Assembly: GCA_013289855.1 (NCBI GenBank)
Contig: JABCZD010000006.1
Location: 186,001-250,000 of the forward strand
Direction of reading: 5' to 3'
DNA: 64,000 nucleotides
Origin: Acidobacteriota bacterium
GTDB taxonomy: Bacteria > Acidobacteriota > Terriglobia > Acidiferrales > UBA7541
A model generated the notes under the pieces. It saw only the letters and a program-made list of their open reading frames with translations, was not told the DNA's origin and ran no database searches. This document shows, piece by piece, positions 53,193 through 61,486 of the stretch; position 1 is the stretch's first letter; each line of letters starts with the position of its first letter. Both the position numbers and the translations under genes were made by a program.

Positions 53193-53267
53193 TGGTAGCG
53201 CTAACGGGAATCGAACCCGTATTTCGGCCTTGAAAGGGCCGCGTGCTAACCGTTGCACCATAGCGCC
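53193..53267 (-). tRNA. tRNA-Glu (UUC anticodon)
   Basis: Minus-strand cloverleaf: acceptor GGCGCTA paired with TAGCGCT (one G-U), T-arm GGGTTCGATTCCC, anticodon loop CTTTCAA giving TTC, and an encoded CCA end. The predicted amino acid is Glu from the anticodon and the resemblance to standard tRNA-Glu. Confidence 0.95.
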
Positions 53268-53466
53268 AAAGGGGCTTGCGTGCGTCGGTGCAACAAAAGT
53301 GCAACTAACTTTTCGGTTGCCCCTCCGCCTTTATATTGTACTACGACTTGCAGGCCTTCCGCATGCGCAGAACGCCTCGTGAGACGGTCCGCCTTGCGCA
53401 TCATGGCGGATTAGGCTGGTAGCGACTTGGCGTGCTCCGCCTCGGCATGGCCCCTGCGGCGGTCTG

Positions 53467-55089
53467 CTACTTGTGCAATTTCAGGATTTCGATGCCGCCG
53501 TTCGCGTTGTTTAACGACAGCGTGCAACCACCGCTGCCGATGGTCCCGTTCAGCGATTCGCCGCTGAGCTCCCCGCTGCTGGTCACGGGCAGTTCGCTGT
53601 TGATGCGACCAAACGAGGTATGCGCCGAAAGATTGTAGCCGGCGCTGGACGGCAAAGTGATTTGAATCGGCGCGAAGGAAGTCTTGACGGAAACATTTTT
53701 GCAGCTTGCCGCGGCCCGCGCGGCCACGGAAACTGCGCCATTCTGATTGACCACGGTGATGGTTCCCGCGATGTCGTCGAGCTTCACCGCGCCAAAACTG
53801 GTCTTTGCCGAAACATCACCGCCCACGGCATCGGCACTTACCGCACCGTTGGAATTTTCCGTCGTCAGATTTCCGGTCACGCGCTGGACGCTGATCGTTG
53901 CGAAACTGGTCTTGGCATAGGTGTCGCCGCCGACGTCGCTCAGCGTGATGCGGCCGTTGCCATTGCTGGCATGCACTCCCTTGGCCAAGCCGCTCGCTTC
54001 AATCGCGCCGAAGGAAGTACTTAGCGTCGCGTAGCCCTTGGTGTCTTTTACCGTGACGCTGCCGTTGGAATCTTCCACCACCAGCGGCCCGCTGATTTGT
54101 TCGAGCGCGACTTCGCCGAAAGAGGTCTTCACAAAAACCTCGCCGGCCACGGTGCCGTGAACTTTCGCATTCGAGGCCGTGCATTTCACGCGACCGGAAA
54201 TATTGGCAAAGGAAATCGCCCCAAAACTGCCATTGAGATTCGCCGCGCCGTTCACGGTATTCACATCGATCGCGCCATTGCTGTCGTTGATGGTGGCGTC
54301 GCCGCGAACGTTGCGCGCGGTCACCGGCCCAAACGAAGTGTTCACCACCGAGGCTCCCACGTCGGCCAATTCCACAGCGCCATTGCCGCTGGAAATCGTC
54401 ACCGCTCCCTGCACCGTGCTGACGGTGATGGCCGCGAAGCGATCCTTCACTTCGAGGTCGCCTTTCACTCCCGCCACGGTCACGGGTCCGTTGGCATTGG
54501 TGATCGAGAGTTTTCCCGATGCATTGCCCGTCTCCACGGAGCCGAAAGAGTTGGTCAACTTTGCGGAGCCGGAATCGTGCAGCGCCAGGTTGCCGTTGGA
54601 ATTGGTGATATCGCTCCAGGCTTGCACGCCGCGCACGTCAACATTTCCAAAGGCATTCTTCACCCACAGCTTGGCGTCCGCGGGCACGGAAATATCGTAG
54701 TCCACGGAATAAGAACTGCTGTTGCCGATTCGCACGATGACAAACGATTCATCCGGATTCACGGTGCGCACCTTGACGCCATTGGCGTCCTGCGAAACTT
54801 CGATGCGAATTTCGTCCGCGCGGCGATCCGCTTTTTCCTGCGAGCCAGCTTGCGCCCGAATGGTGGCGGTTATTTTTACTTCGCGAACATTTTCTCCGTG
54901 AATGCGCACTTCGCCGAACTTGTTTTCCACGGCCAGGGTTTGACCGGCGGCCAGCGGAAGCGTCTTGCTGAAATCGCGCTTGGCGGTCGCCTGCCCCGCG
55001 GAGCGCGCCAATAGCGCAGGTGCGGCGGAAAATACCAGCAACCCCGCAAGTATCGTGGCGCGATATAATTGACTAGAACCCATCCTCAT
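53467..55089 (-). CDS. Exported DUF4097 beta-solenoid protein
   Basis: The 540-residue product has a signal peptide (about 8-28) and a repeated strand pattern in which motifs like DSNGAI, TSFGAI and NSNGAV recur about every 20 residues, the signature of DUF4097-type right-handed beta-solenoids. A single Cys near the C-terminus (GSGGCTLSL) may be a disulfide or anchor. DUF4097 proteins are commonly controlled by adjacent ECF sigma/anti-sigma pairs, as here: its start overlaps the anti-sigma stop (ATGA). Biochemical function is not established. Confidence 0.88.
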   Translation of the reverse strand: MRMGSSQLYRATILAGLLVFSAAPALLARSAGQATAKRDFSKTLPLAAGQTLAVENKFGEVRIHGENVREVKITATIRAQAGSQEKADRRADEIRIEVSQDANGVKVRTVNPDESFVIVRIGNSSSYSVDYDISVPADAKLWVKNAFGNVDVRGVQAWSDITNSNGNLALHDSGSAKLTNSFGSVETGNASGKLSITNANGPVTVAGVKGDLEVKDRFAAITVSTVQGAVTISSGNGAVELADVGASVVNTSFGPVTARNVRGDATINDSNGAIDVNTVNGAANLNGSFGAISFANISGRVKCTASNAKVHGTVAGEVFVKTSFGEVALEQISGPLVVEDSNGSVTVKDTKGYATLSTSFGAIEASGLAKGVHASNGNGRITLSDVGGDTYAKTSFATISVQRVTGNLTTENSNGAVSADAVGGDVSAKTSFGAVKLDDIAGTITVVNQNGAVSVAARAAASCKNVSVKTSFAPIQITLPSSAGYNLSAHTSFGRINSELPVTSSGELSGESLNGTIGSGGCTLSLNNANGGIEILKLHK

Positions 55090-55772
55090 TGCTTAGTCTC
55101 CAGGATTTCCTGCAACGTGCCCTGCTTCTCGCGGTACATGGCCAACAGTTGGTAGCGCAAATGAGCATTCGAGGGATTTTGCCCCGCCTGCAAACGCAGT
55201 TCGTCGATGGCGCTATCGAGCACCAGAAGTTTTTCGCGGTAACTGTCCATCAAGGGCGACGCGCCAGAATCGATTTGCGGCTTGGCTTCCGCGGCCAGCT
55301 TGTCGATGGCTTGCATGTAGGCGTTTTCCGTGCGCTCCACTTCCGCCAGCGCGCGGTCATTCAGCAGCGGGTTTTTAGCTGCCGCAACGCCACCAGCTCC
55401 AGCGCGCGGATGCTGCATATACAAATAAACCCCTCCACCCGTCAGTGCGAGGACCAGCACCGCGGTTAGCGCCGTTTGCCACACCAACGGCAAACGCCAA
55501 TCAAATCGTAGAAACGCCCAGCGTTTTTCGCGGGCCGCGTTCTGTCTCGCTTGCTCCGCTAACGGAGCCTCCAGCGAGGTCGCGATGCGCGACCACAGCG
55601 CCGGATCGTCCTGATAATTTCTTAGCTCCGCCGCCGCGGTGCTCAATTCCCGCCACGCGCGCACTTCTTCAGCGCACAGCGGGCAAGACGCTGCGTGCTG
55701 CTCCAGCGCCGCCCATTCTTCCGGCGTACCATCCAGAAAAACTCTTTCGCGATCTTCGCAGTGCATGTTCAT
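55086..55772 (-). CDS. Zinc-containing anti-sigma factor
   Basis: The 228-residue product has a zf-HC2 domain with H26-x3-C30-x2-C33, one membrane helix (about 100-117, TALTAVLVLALTGGGVYLY) and a helical periplasmic part with LLVLDSAIDELRLQAGQNP. It overlaps the sigma gene stop by ATGA and the following DUF4097 start by ATGA, so the three proteins are translationally coupled. Confidence 0.87.
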   Translation of the reverse strand: MNMHCEDRERVFLDGTPEEWAALEQHAASCPLCAEEVRAWRELSTAAAELRNYQDDPALWSRIATSLEAPLAEQARQNAAREKRWAFLRFDWRLPLVWQTALTAVLVLALTGGGVYLYMQHPRAGAGGVAAAKNPLLNDRALAEVERTENAYMQAIDKLAAEAKPQIDSGASPLMDSYREKLLVLDSAIDELRLQAGQNPSNAHLRYQLLAMYREKQGTLQEILETKQ

Positions 55773-56479
55773 TCCGCACCTCCCAGTTGACTGCCGCGCG
55801 GCGGCGCCAGCAACTGGCGCAGACTCTTCTTCGCGTAGAACAAAGTATTTTTGGAAACGGTTTCGGTAATCTCCAGCATGCCGGCGATCTCCGCATGCCG
55901 AAAGCCTTCCACTTCATACAGCAGAAAAACATCGCGCTGCCGCTGCGTCAGCGCGGCGATAGCACGCTCTAGCGCCAACCGCAGCGAGGGATGCGCGCCG
56001 GGAGCGCGGGATTCCGGCGGCGAAGAAAAACCTTCGCGGGCTTCTTGCGAGGCGTCTTCCTTGCGCCGCACACTGCGCCGCCGCATGTCGTGGCAGGTAT
56101 TCACCAGAATGCGGAACGTCCAGGTAACGAAGGAAGATTGCCCGCGAAAACTGGCGATGCTGCGCTGCACTTTCAAGAAAGTTTCCTGCACCGCGTCTTC
56201 CGCGTCGTTCTGCGTGCCGAGCAGATTGCGCGCCAGATTTTTCATGCGCGCGCCCTGCAAATGGTAGAGTCGCTCGTATGCGCGCAAATCTCCGCGCTGG
56301 CACGCCGCCGCCAGCGCCAAATCTTCGGGATGCGCGGCCTGTCCACCCGCGGACGTCTTGCTCGAGGACGCCGCGTTCGCGGACGGATCCGATTGGGAAG
56401 GCTGCACTCGCGATTCCCCCTGACACAGCAACGGAGAGATTCTATGCCCCACAGCCAGCGCAAGTCCCACAGATGCCAT
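55769..56479 (-). CDS. ECF-type RNA polymerase sigma factor
   Basis: The 236-residue product has an extra N-terminal Ser/Ala-rich stretch (about 1-55), then region 2 (NDAEDAVQETFLKVQRSIASF, TWTFRILVNTCHDMRRRS) and region 4 (LTQRQRDVFLLYEVEGFRHAE, EITETVSKNTLFYAKKSLRQLL). The usual VKSRL part of region 4 reads VSKNTL. The ATG at 56479 follows GGGAG. It is first in a sigma-anti-sigma-DUF4097 unit; the tRNA-Glu gene lies beyond the far end. Confidence 0.9.
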   Translation of the reverse strand: MASVGLALAVGHRISPLLCQGESRVQPSQSDPSANAASSSKTSAGGQAAHPEDLALAAACQRGDLRAYERLYHLQGARMKNLARNLLGTQNDAEDAVQETFLKVQRSIASFRGQSSFVTWTFRILVNTCHDMRRRSVRRKEDASQEAREGFSSPPESRAPGAHPSLRLALERAIAALTQRQRDVFLLYEVEGFRHAEIAGMLEITETVSKNTLFYAKKSLRQLLAPPRGSQLGGAE

Positions 56480-56628
56480 GTGTTTCTCCCACGGTATAGA
56501 CGACACGAAGTGGGTAAACGTCTGAGCGCAGGCCGAGTTAAGATGTGCCGGAATGTATTGAAATGAAGCGGGTTACGACCATTCGTGAAGAAACATAAGG
56601 GCGCCTGAGGTCTGCCGCGAGCGACTCG

Positions 56629-56847
56629 CTAATTCTGCCGATCTTTGTACTCTTCGTCCCAGGCCATTTGGATGGCTTCGAGTTTGCTTTCGTTAGAGGC
56701 AGCCGCTTCGCCCGCGAAATTCGGCAGCTCCAGAATCCATTTGTGCATGTCGGTGAAGCGCACGGTGAGCGGATCGATGTCCGGATGGGCGTCGGTCAAT
56801 CCAATCGCGATGTCTTCAATGTCGTCCCAATCGAAAGTTGGAGGCAA
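56629..56847 (-). CDS. iscX: Iron-sulfur cluster assembly protein IscX
   Basis: The 72-residue product matches IscX (YfhJ): DWDDIEDIAIGLTDAHPDIDP, VRFTDMHKWILEL and SNESKLEAIQMAWDEEY. IscX binds IscS and Fe and modulates the ISC assembly complex. The TTG start at 56847 is 8 bases after AAGGAG. It is the last gene of the isc run, separated from fdx by a copy of the 50-bp interspersed repeat. Confidence 0.93.
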   Translation of the reverse strand: MPPTFDWDDIEDIAIGLTDAHPDIDPLTVRFTDMHKWILELPNFAGEAAASNESKLEAIQMAWDEEYKDRQN

Positions 56848-56880
56848 AGTGATTTCTCCTTCGGGGCTGAAGCTGCAAGA

Positions 56881-56930
56881 GCGGCGTCAAGCCCTTCGCA
56901 TAAATCGCTCAGGGTAAACCGCCGCACTCC
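56881..56930. repeat. Interspersed 50-bp repeat, copy 3
   Basis: GCGGCGTCAAGCCCTTCGCA (56881-56900) followed by TAAATCGCTCAGGGTAAACC and GCCGCACTCC lies between fdx and iscX. It is close to the copies ending at 30610 and 35890 but lacks the preceding hairpin, showing that this part can occur alone. Confidence 0.75.
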
Positions 56931-56938
56931 AAAAATTC

Positions 56939-57349
56939 TTAGTGATCGAGTTCTTTCGCGTAGTTCTTATTCCACTCCGGAATTTCCACGACTATATCCG
57001 TCGTGCCGTCGGGCACGGTCTGGCAACCGAGGCGTGATTTTTGCGTGATGCCCGGCGCCATGTCCAACTCATCCAGCTCGGCGTCCGTCGCTTCGTTGCA
57101 CGATTCAAGACCCTCTTTCACGAAGACGTGGCAGGTCGAGCAGGCGCAGACGCCGCCACAGGCGTGGTCCAGCCCGGCCTTGAGGCCCTCGGAGATATCG
57201 AGAATGCTGCCCGGCAGGCCGTTGTGGCCGTAGGGAATTTTCTCGGGATCGACTTCCATGGTCTTGCCGCTGGGAAGAAACGTGATTTTGTATTTCTTCG
57301 TCGCCGGCTTGTATTTTACTTCTTCGATGTATGGGTTACTGCCGCCCAT
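56939..57349 (-). CDS. fdx: ISC-type [2Fe-2S] ferredoxin
   Basis: The 136-residue product has the adrenodoxin-type C-x5-C-x2-C motif (C64, C70, C73 in HACGGVCACSTCHVF) and C109 (LGCQTV) as the fourth ligand, with additional cysteines at 68 and 84. This ferredoxin supplies electrons for cluster assembly on IscU. It has an N-terminal extension of about 20 residues relative to E. coli Fdx. AGGAG precedes the ATG. It is between hscA and iscX. Confidence 0.93.
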   Translation of the reverse strand: MGGSNPYIEEVKYKPATKKYKITFLPSGKTMEVDPEKIPYGHNGLPGSILDISEGLKAGLDHACGGVCACSTCHVFVKEGLESCNEATDAELDELDMAPGITQKSRLGCQTVPDGTTDIVVEIPEWNKNYAKELDH

Positions 57350-57401
57350 GGTTATCTCCTGACTAAATTCGCTGCGGGAAAATGCATTTGCCCAGCGCCT
57401 C

Positions 57402-57456
57402 AGGGGCTAAAGCCCCTTCCTTAGTATCCCGTTTACGGCCCGACTGAAGTCGGGCC
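57402..57456. repeat. Two adjacent CT-AA-AG hairpins
   Basis: AGGGGCT-AA-AGCCCCT (57402-57417) and GGCCCGACT-GA-AGTCGGGCC (57437-57456) occupy the hscA-fdx gap. Their stems differ but share the CT...AG apex. They lie within a transcribed operon, so they may form mRNA structures. Confidence 0.75.
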
Positions 57457-57486
57457 CTCCCGATATCGCGCCGGTATCACTAAATT

Positions 57487-59328
57487 CTAAACTTCGGCGA
57501 GCTTGCGGCCTTGCAACGCTGACGAGACCGCCGAATTCATCAGCAATTCGGCTAGATGCTCCGTGGCGTGATTCAATTCATCGATGCGCTTGCGTGCCAA
57601 TTTGTAATCCGTGCCGGCGACCGCTTCTCGCAGCACGGCCGCGCTGGCCTCTATTTTGCCACGCTCTTCGGCGGATAGTCCCGCGGCATCTGGCGTGGCC
57701 AAGCCTTTTAGCGTTGCCGCCAGAATCGATTCGCTTTCGGTACGCGCTTCGATGAGCTGACGCTCGGCAAAATCCTGCTCTGCATACTCGATGGAATCTT
57801 CCAGCATGCGCTCGATTTCGGCATCGCCGATGCCGTAGCTGGGCTGCACTTCGATGGAATGTTCTTCGCCGGTGCGCAAATCCTTGGCGGACACCTGTAG
57901 AATGCCGCTGGCATCGATCAGAAATTTTACCTCGATGCGCGGAAGGCCCGCGGGAGCCGGAACTGTTTTCAATGTGAAGCGCGCCAGCGAACGGCAATCC
58001 TTGGCCAGTTCGCGTTCGCCTTGCAGCACGTGAATGTCGATGCCCGTCTGATTGTCCACGCCGGTGGTGTATTGCTCTTGCGCGCTGGCGGGAATGGTGG
58101 AGTTGCGCGGAATAATTTTGGAAACAGCGCCGCCGTACGTTTCGATGCCGAGCGAAAGCGGGGTGACGTCCAGCAGCAGCATATTGCTGACGCCGCGTTC
58201 CAGAATATTTGCCTGGACCGCCGCACCCAGCGCTACGACTTCGTCAGGATTCAATTCCGTGTGCGGCGCGCGGCCAAAGAATTCCCGCACCGTGCTGCGA
58301 ATCAGCGGCGTGCGCGTAGTGCCTCCCACAAGAACCACTTCCTCAATCTGCGCGGGCGTAAGTTTCGCGTCGGCCAGCGCGGCTTTCACCGGTGCCATGG
58401 TGCGGTCTACGATCGGGCGAATCAGATTGTCAAAATGTTCCCGGGAAATTGCCGTCGCGAAAACCGCGCCGTTGGGTAAGGGAAAACGAATATCTACATT
58501 GGATTCGGTGGAGAGTTGATGCTTCGCGGCGATCAATGCTTTGCGCAATTCCTGGGCAACTTCCGGCTTTGTAGAAATATCGACGCCGTGTTCCTGGCGG
58601 ATTTTTTCGCGCACCAGGGACTGCAGCAGATTATCGATATCGTCGCCGCCGAGATGAGTGTCACCGTTGGTGGCGAGCACCTGGTAAATGTCGCCTTCGC
58701 TGGTGGAGATTAGTTTTAGAACGGAGATGTCGAAGGTGCCCCCGCCGAGATCGTAGACCGCTACGTGGCCGCGCTGCTTTTCGTGTAGGCCGTAAGCCAG
58801 GGCGGCCGCGGTCGGCTCGTTCACGAGGCGCACGATTTCCAAGTCGGCAATTTTTCCAGCGTCTTTGGTGGCCTGGCGCTGCGCGTCATTGAAATACGCG
58901 GGCACCGTGACAACCGCACGCTCGACTTTTTCGCCTAGCGCGGCTTCCGCCCAATTCTTCAGTTCGCGCAGGATGAACGCGGAGATTTCCGGCGGGGTAA
59001 AATACTTGTCGCCGAGTTGCACGCGAATTACATTTTTAGAATTCGGATCGATGCGAAACGGGAAGAGTTTTAGCTCGGACTGAACGTCCGCCGAGCCGCG
59101 ACCCATCAGGCGCTTTACGGAATAGATGGTGCGTTCGGGTTGCGTCAAAAGGCGGCGCTTCGCTGCTTCGCCTACGATAACGCTGCCGTCGGCGTCGAGA
59201 CTCACCACCGAAGGGCACAGCGTGGAGCCATACGGTCCCGGGATACACTTCGGCTCGTTCGTCTGCGGGTCGATGTACGCGACCAGACTGTTGGTAGTGC
59301 CTAAATCGATTCCGACGATTCTGCTCAT
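57487..59328 (-). CDS. hscA: Iron-sulfur cluster chaperone HscA
   Basis: The 613-residue Hsp70-family protein starts [20 protein letters not shown] and has the ATPase signatures [14 protein letters not shown] and [11 protein letters not shown]. The substrate-binding domain follows, with the linker near the [13 protein letters not shown] region. Length and context with HscB identify it as HscA, which binds IscU at its LPPVK motif and promotes cluster transfer. The ATG at 59328 replaces a longer frame from 59388. It overlaps no gene; hscB ends 37 bases upstream. Confidence 0.94.
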   Translation of the reverse strand: MSRIVGIDLGTTNSLVAYIDPQTNEPKCIPGPYGSTLCPSVVSLDADGSVIVGEAAKRRLLTQPERTIYSVKRLMGRGSADVQSELKLFPFRIDPNSKNVIRVQLGDKYFTPPEISAFILRELKNWAEAALGEKVERAVVTVPAYFNDAQRQATKDAGKIADLEIVRLVNEPTAAALAYGLHEKQRGHVAVYDLGGGTFDISVLKLISTSEGDIYQVLATNGDTHLGGDDIDNLLQSLVREKIRQEHGVDISTKPEVAQELRKALIAAKHQLSTESNVDIRFPLPNGAVFATAISREHFDNLIRPIVDRTMAPVKAALADAKLTPAQIEEVVLVGGTTRTPLIRSTVREFFGRAPHTELNPDEVVALGAAVQANILERGVSNMLLLDVTPLSLGIETYGGAVSKIIPRNSTIPASAQEQYTTGVDNQTGIDIHVLQGERELAKDCRSLARFTLKTVPAPAGLPRIEVKFLIDASGILQVSAKDLRTGEEHSIEVQPSYGIGDAEIERMLEDSIEYAEQDFAERQLIEARTESESILAATLKGLATPDAAGLSAEERGKIEASAAVLREAVAGTDYKLARKRIDELNHATEHLAELLMNSAVSSALQGRKLAEV

Positions 59329-59365
59329 GGTAAAAACCGCAGGGCTCAGAAGCAAGCGCCCTGCG

Positions 59366-59986
59366 CTACAGGAGCTCCTTTTGGACATTCGCTACCAAAT
59401 TCCGGATGTATGAGCGGCCATTCAGTAATTCATTGAGGCGCTGCTTGATTGCTTCGCGTTCGGCGTGGGGGTTCGTTCCGCTGGCTTCGACCTCCACTGT
59501 CGCGTCCCAATGTTTGGCGACGGCGAAAAGCTCCGCGTCAACTTCTTCGAGCTTTTGCTGGAAATTCTTTTGCGCGGATTCCAGGCGCGCTTTCAGCGCC
59601 GTTAAATCTCCGCCTTCGGATTTTGCGTCGCGCAGTTCGTCCAGCGATTCGTTTAACTCGAAGACTTCTTCGAGCAGTTCCGGAGGCGCTTGTTGCTTGT
59701 GCTCGCCTTCTTTGCGGGCGCCTTCGATGGCTAGCAGATATTCGACGCGGGCCACGGGGTCGCACAACGTGCGATAGGCGTCGTTCAATTCCGAACTGCG
59801 CTTGAGCGAAAGCTCGCGTTCCGTTTCACTAGCATTTACAAAATTATCCGGATGCAGTTTCCAGCTAAGTTGCAGAAACTTTTGCTCCAGCGCGGCCATC
59901 TCGATCCACAGTTTGCGCGGCAGGGCAAACACTGAGAAGTAGTCCGGTGTGGGTGGAGCTGTCGCGGCGGTGTTTGATGCGGTCAT
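59366..59986 (-). CDS. hscB: Fe-S J-domain co-chaperone HscB
   Basis: The 206-residue product has an N-terminal J domain with the HPD motif (SWKLHPDNF) and a C-terminal helical IscU-binding domain ([17 protein letters not shown]). It delivers IscU to HscA and stimulates its ATPase. No ribosome binding site precedes its ATG well, and a terminator-like hairpin lies only about 20 bases upstream, so its expression probably depends on read-through from iscA. Confidence 0.93.
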   Translation of the reverse strand: MTASNTAATAPPTPDYFSVFALPRKLWIEMAALEQKFLQLSWKLHPDNFVNASETERELSLKRSSELNDAYRTLCDPVARVEYLLAIEGARKEGEHKQQAPPELLEEVFELNESLDELRDAKSEGGDLTALKARLESAQKNFQQKLEEVDAELFAVAKHWDATVEVEASGTNPHAEREAIKQRLNELLNGRSYIRNLVANVQKELL

Positions 59987-60005
59987 AGGATAACGTTACG
60001 AGCAC

Positions 60006-60040
60006 AAAAAAAGTGGCTGGCTGGTGCGGGCCAACCACTT
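60006..60040 (-). terminator. Terminator-like hairpin between iscA and hscB
   Basis: Read on the minus strand, AAGTGGTTGG and CCAGCCACTT form a 10-base stem (one G-U pair) with a 10-base loop, followed by a run of seven T. It has rho-independent terminator form but sits inside the isc operon, so it probably reduces expression of hscB-hscA-fdx-iscX. Confidence 0.8.
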
Positions 60041-60073
60041 GTAGATCCTCCCGGTGCGCTCGGCTGACACCGC

Positions 60074-60095
60074 GCACAGGCAAGAGTGCCTGTGC
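60074..60095. repeat. Perfect hairpin near iscA 3' end
   Basis: GCACAGGCA-AGAG-TGCCTGTGC is a perfect 9-base-arm hairpin just after the iscA stop and before the terminator-like hairpin, giving two stacked structures in this gap. Confidence 0.7.
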
Positions 60096-60100
60096 TACCT

Positions 60101-60511
60101 TCAGGCCGTGAACGAGCTGCCGCAGCCGCAGTTACGCGCGGCGTTCGGGTTCTGGAAGACGAAGCCCTGGCGCATCAGCGTTTCTTCGTACTCCAGAGTG
60201 GTGCCGTTCAGATACAGAAAACTTTTTGGATCGACAAAGAGGCGCGCGCCAAATTCTTCAAAGATTTTGTCGCGATCGCGGGCCTGCGTGTCCAAACGCA
60301 TTGCGTAGGAAAGGCCGGAGCATCCGCCGCCTTGCACGCCTACGCGCAGGCCGCCTACTTCCGGAGAAACTCCGTCTTTTTCCAGCAACGCGCGGATTTT
60401 TTTTGCGGCGCGTTCGGTCAGGTGGATCTTGGGGGCGCTTGGCGCGCCGTCTTTGTCGACGTTGGGCTTGATACCCAGCATGTTGTTGGGATCTACGGTT
60501 TGGGTCGACAT
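60101..60511 (-). CDS. iscA: A-type Fe-S carrier IscA
   Basis: The 136-residue product has the A-type cysteine set: GGGCSGLSY and CGCGSSF, and IHLTERAAKKIRALLEKDG core text. It carries iron or clusters from IscU to targets. It has about 30 extra N-terminal residues before the core. The ATG at 60511 has GGAG seven bases upstream. It lies between iscU and hscB. Confidence 0.92.
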   Translation of the reverse strand: MSTQTVDPNNMLGIKPNVDKDGAPSAPKIHLTERAAKKIRALLEKDGVSPEVGGLRVGVQGGGCSGLSYAMRLDTQARDRDKIFEEFGARLFVDPKSFLYLNGTTLEYEETLMRQGFVFQNPNAARNCGCGSSFTA

Positions 60512-60552
60512 AAGGTGCTCCAAAAAATTGCCCAGTGCTTACGCCTGGGCGT

Positions 60553-60578
60553 TAGGGGCGCAACATGTTGCGCCCCTA
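60553..60578. repeat. Long perfect palindrome between iscU and iscA
   Basis: TAGGGGCGCAAC-AT-GTTGCGCCCCTA is a 26-base perfect palindrome followed by CAAAG. Its stem start is the same as the punA-cdd hairpin at 15060-15083. It lies within the isc operon. Confidence 0.75.
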
Positions 60579-60595
60579 CAAAGACTAGCAAGAAT

Positions 60596-61012
60596 TTAGT
60601 GCGCGACTTTTTCGGCTACTGGGACGGCGATGCCGTGCTTTTTCTTCCAGTCGCCGATGGCGGCCTTGATGGCGTCTTCGGCCAGCACCGAGCAGTGAAT
60701 CTTGACCGGGGGCAGAGCCAGTTCGCGCACGATGTCCGTGTTCTTGATGGACAGCGCCTCTTCGACGGTCTTGCCCTTGACCCATTCGGTGGCCAACGAA
60801 GAGCTGGCGATCGCCGAGCCGCAGCCAAACGTTTTAAATTTGGCTTCTTCGATGACGTTGGTGTCCGGATTGATGCGCATCTGCAACTTCATTACGTCGC
60901 CGCATTCCGGAGCGCCCACGAGACCCGTGCCCACGTTGGGATCTTCCTTGGAAAGGCTGCCCACGTTGCGCGGATTATTGTAGTGCTCGACTACCTTGTC
61001 GCTATATGCCAT
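60596..61012 (-). CDS. iscU: Iron-sulfur scaffold protein IscU
   Basis: The 138-residue product has the three cluster cysteines C37 (PECGDV), C64 (FGCGSA) and C107 (IHCSVL), the Asp after C37 and the HscA recognition motif LPPVK (100-104). IscU receives sulfur from IscS and iron to build clusters. ATG after an AGG-rich site. It is preceded by orf100 and two hairpins. Confidence 0.96.
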   Translation of the reverse strand: MAYSDKVVEHYNNPRNVGSLSKEDPNVGTGLVGAPECGDVMKLQMRINPDTNVIEEAKFKTFGCGSAIASSSLATEWVKGKTVEEALSIKNTDIVRELALPPVKIHCSVLAEDAIKAAIGDWKKKHGIAVPVAEKVAH

Positions 61013-61116
61013 AACCTGTGCTCCTTACTTTCGGTGACCACGAAGCGGCCAACAAATCTTCTGACCGTCGAGCGGTCAATCCTGCCAAAAAATCTTACGC
61101 GGCCCAAGAATACCAT

Positions 61117-61166
61117 CGGCTTGCAACAAGCCGGTAGTGCGAGAAGCTGATTGCTCAGCTTCTCGC
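61117..61166 (-). other. Two hairpins between orf100 and iscU
   Basis: In transcript order: GCGAGAAGCTGA (61166-61155 read on minus strand), 4-base loop, TCAGCTTCTCGC, then CGGCTTG-TTG-CAAGCCG near 61133-61117. The first hairpin contains the orf100 stop codon. No T-run follows, so this looks like an RNA-processing or stability element more than a terminator. Confidence 0.6.
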
Positions 61167-61457
61167 CATATTTTGCACGCTGACGAAGCCCGCGCTGCGG
61201 ATTGCCTTATCCGAGAGCGAAACATTCGGCACCCACGCCGAGCGGCCCGCGGTCAATTGCCGCAAAGCATCCTTGATGAACTCCGCGCCCACGCCGAGCA
61301 ATTTCAAAAACGCGCGCACTTCCTGCAACTGTTGAAAGGAGCGCTGCCCCGCGGGATTCGCTTCGTCGCTATCGTCATACGGCACGAAGGCCACGCGAAA
61401 CGCGGCGCCCGTGCCACCAATTGAACGGTGTATCTGAATTGTTCCCTCGCTTGCCAT
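61155..61457 (-). CDS. Unrecognised 100-residue protein inside the isc operon (orf100)
   Basis: The 100-residue product begins MASEGTIQIHRSIGGTGAAF and has FRVAFVPYDDSDEANPAG and GVGAEFIKDALRQLTAGRSA segments with no cysteine, no signal peptide and no membrane helix. I do not recognise a family. The ATG at 61457 follows a GAGGG-type site and lies 29 bases after the iscS stop; an upstream in-frame start at 61502 would overlap iscS by 16 bases. Its fixed place between iscS and iscU suggests a role with cysteine desulfurase or scaffold, perhaps as an IscS-binding regulator; this is inference from context. Confidence 0.7.
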   Translation of the reverse strand: MASEGTIQIHRSIGGTGAAFRVAFVPYDDSDEANPAGQRSFQQLQEVRAFLKLLGVGAEFIKDALRQLTAGRSAWVPNVSLSDKAIRSAGFVSVQNMARS

Positions 61458-61486
61458 TGAACTACCCTCGCCTTTCCGAGCTGTGC

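Noticed and set aside
53467-55089. Regularly spaced short repeats that might suggest CRISPR
   Set aside because: The periodic pattern is in frame and encodes the DUF4097 beta-solenoid repeats; spacing and variation do not fit repeat-spacer units.
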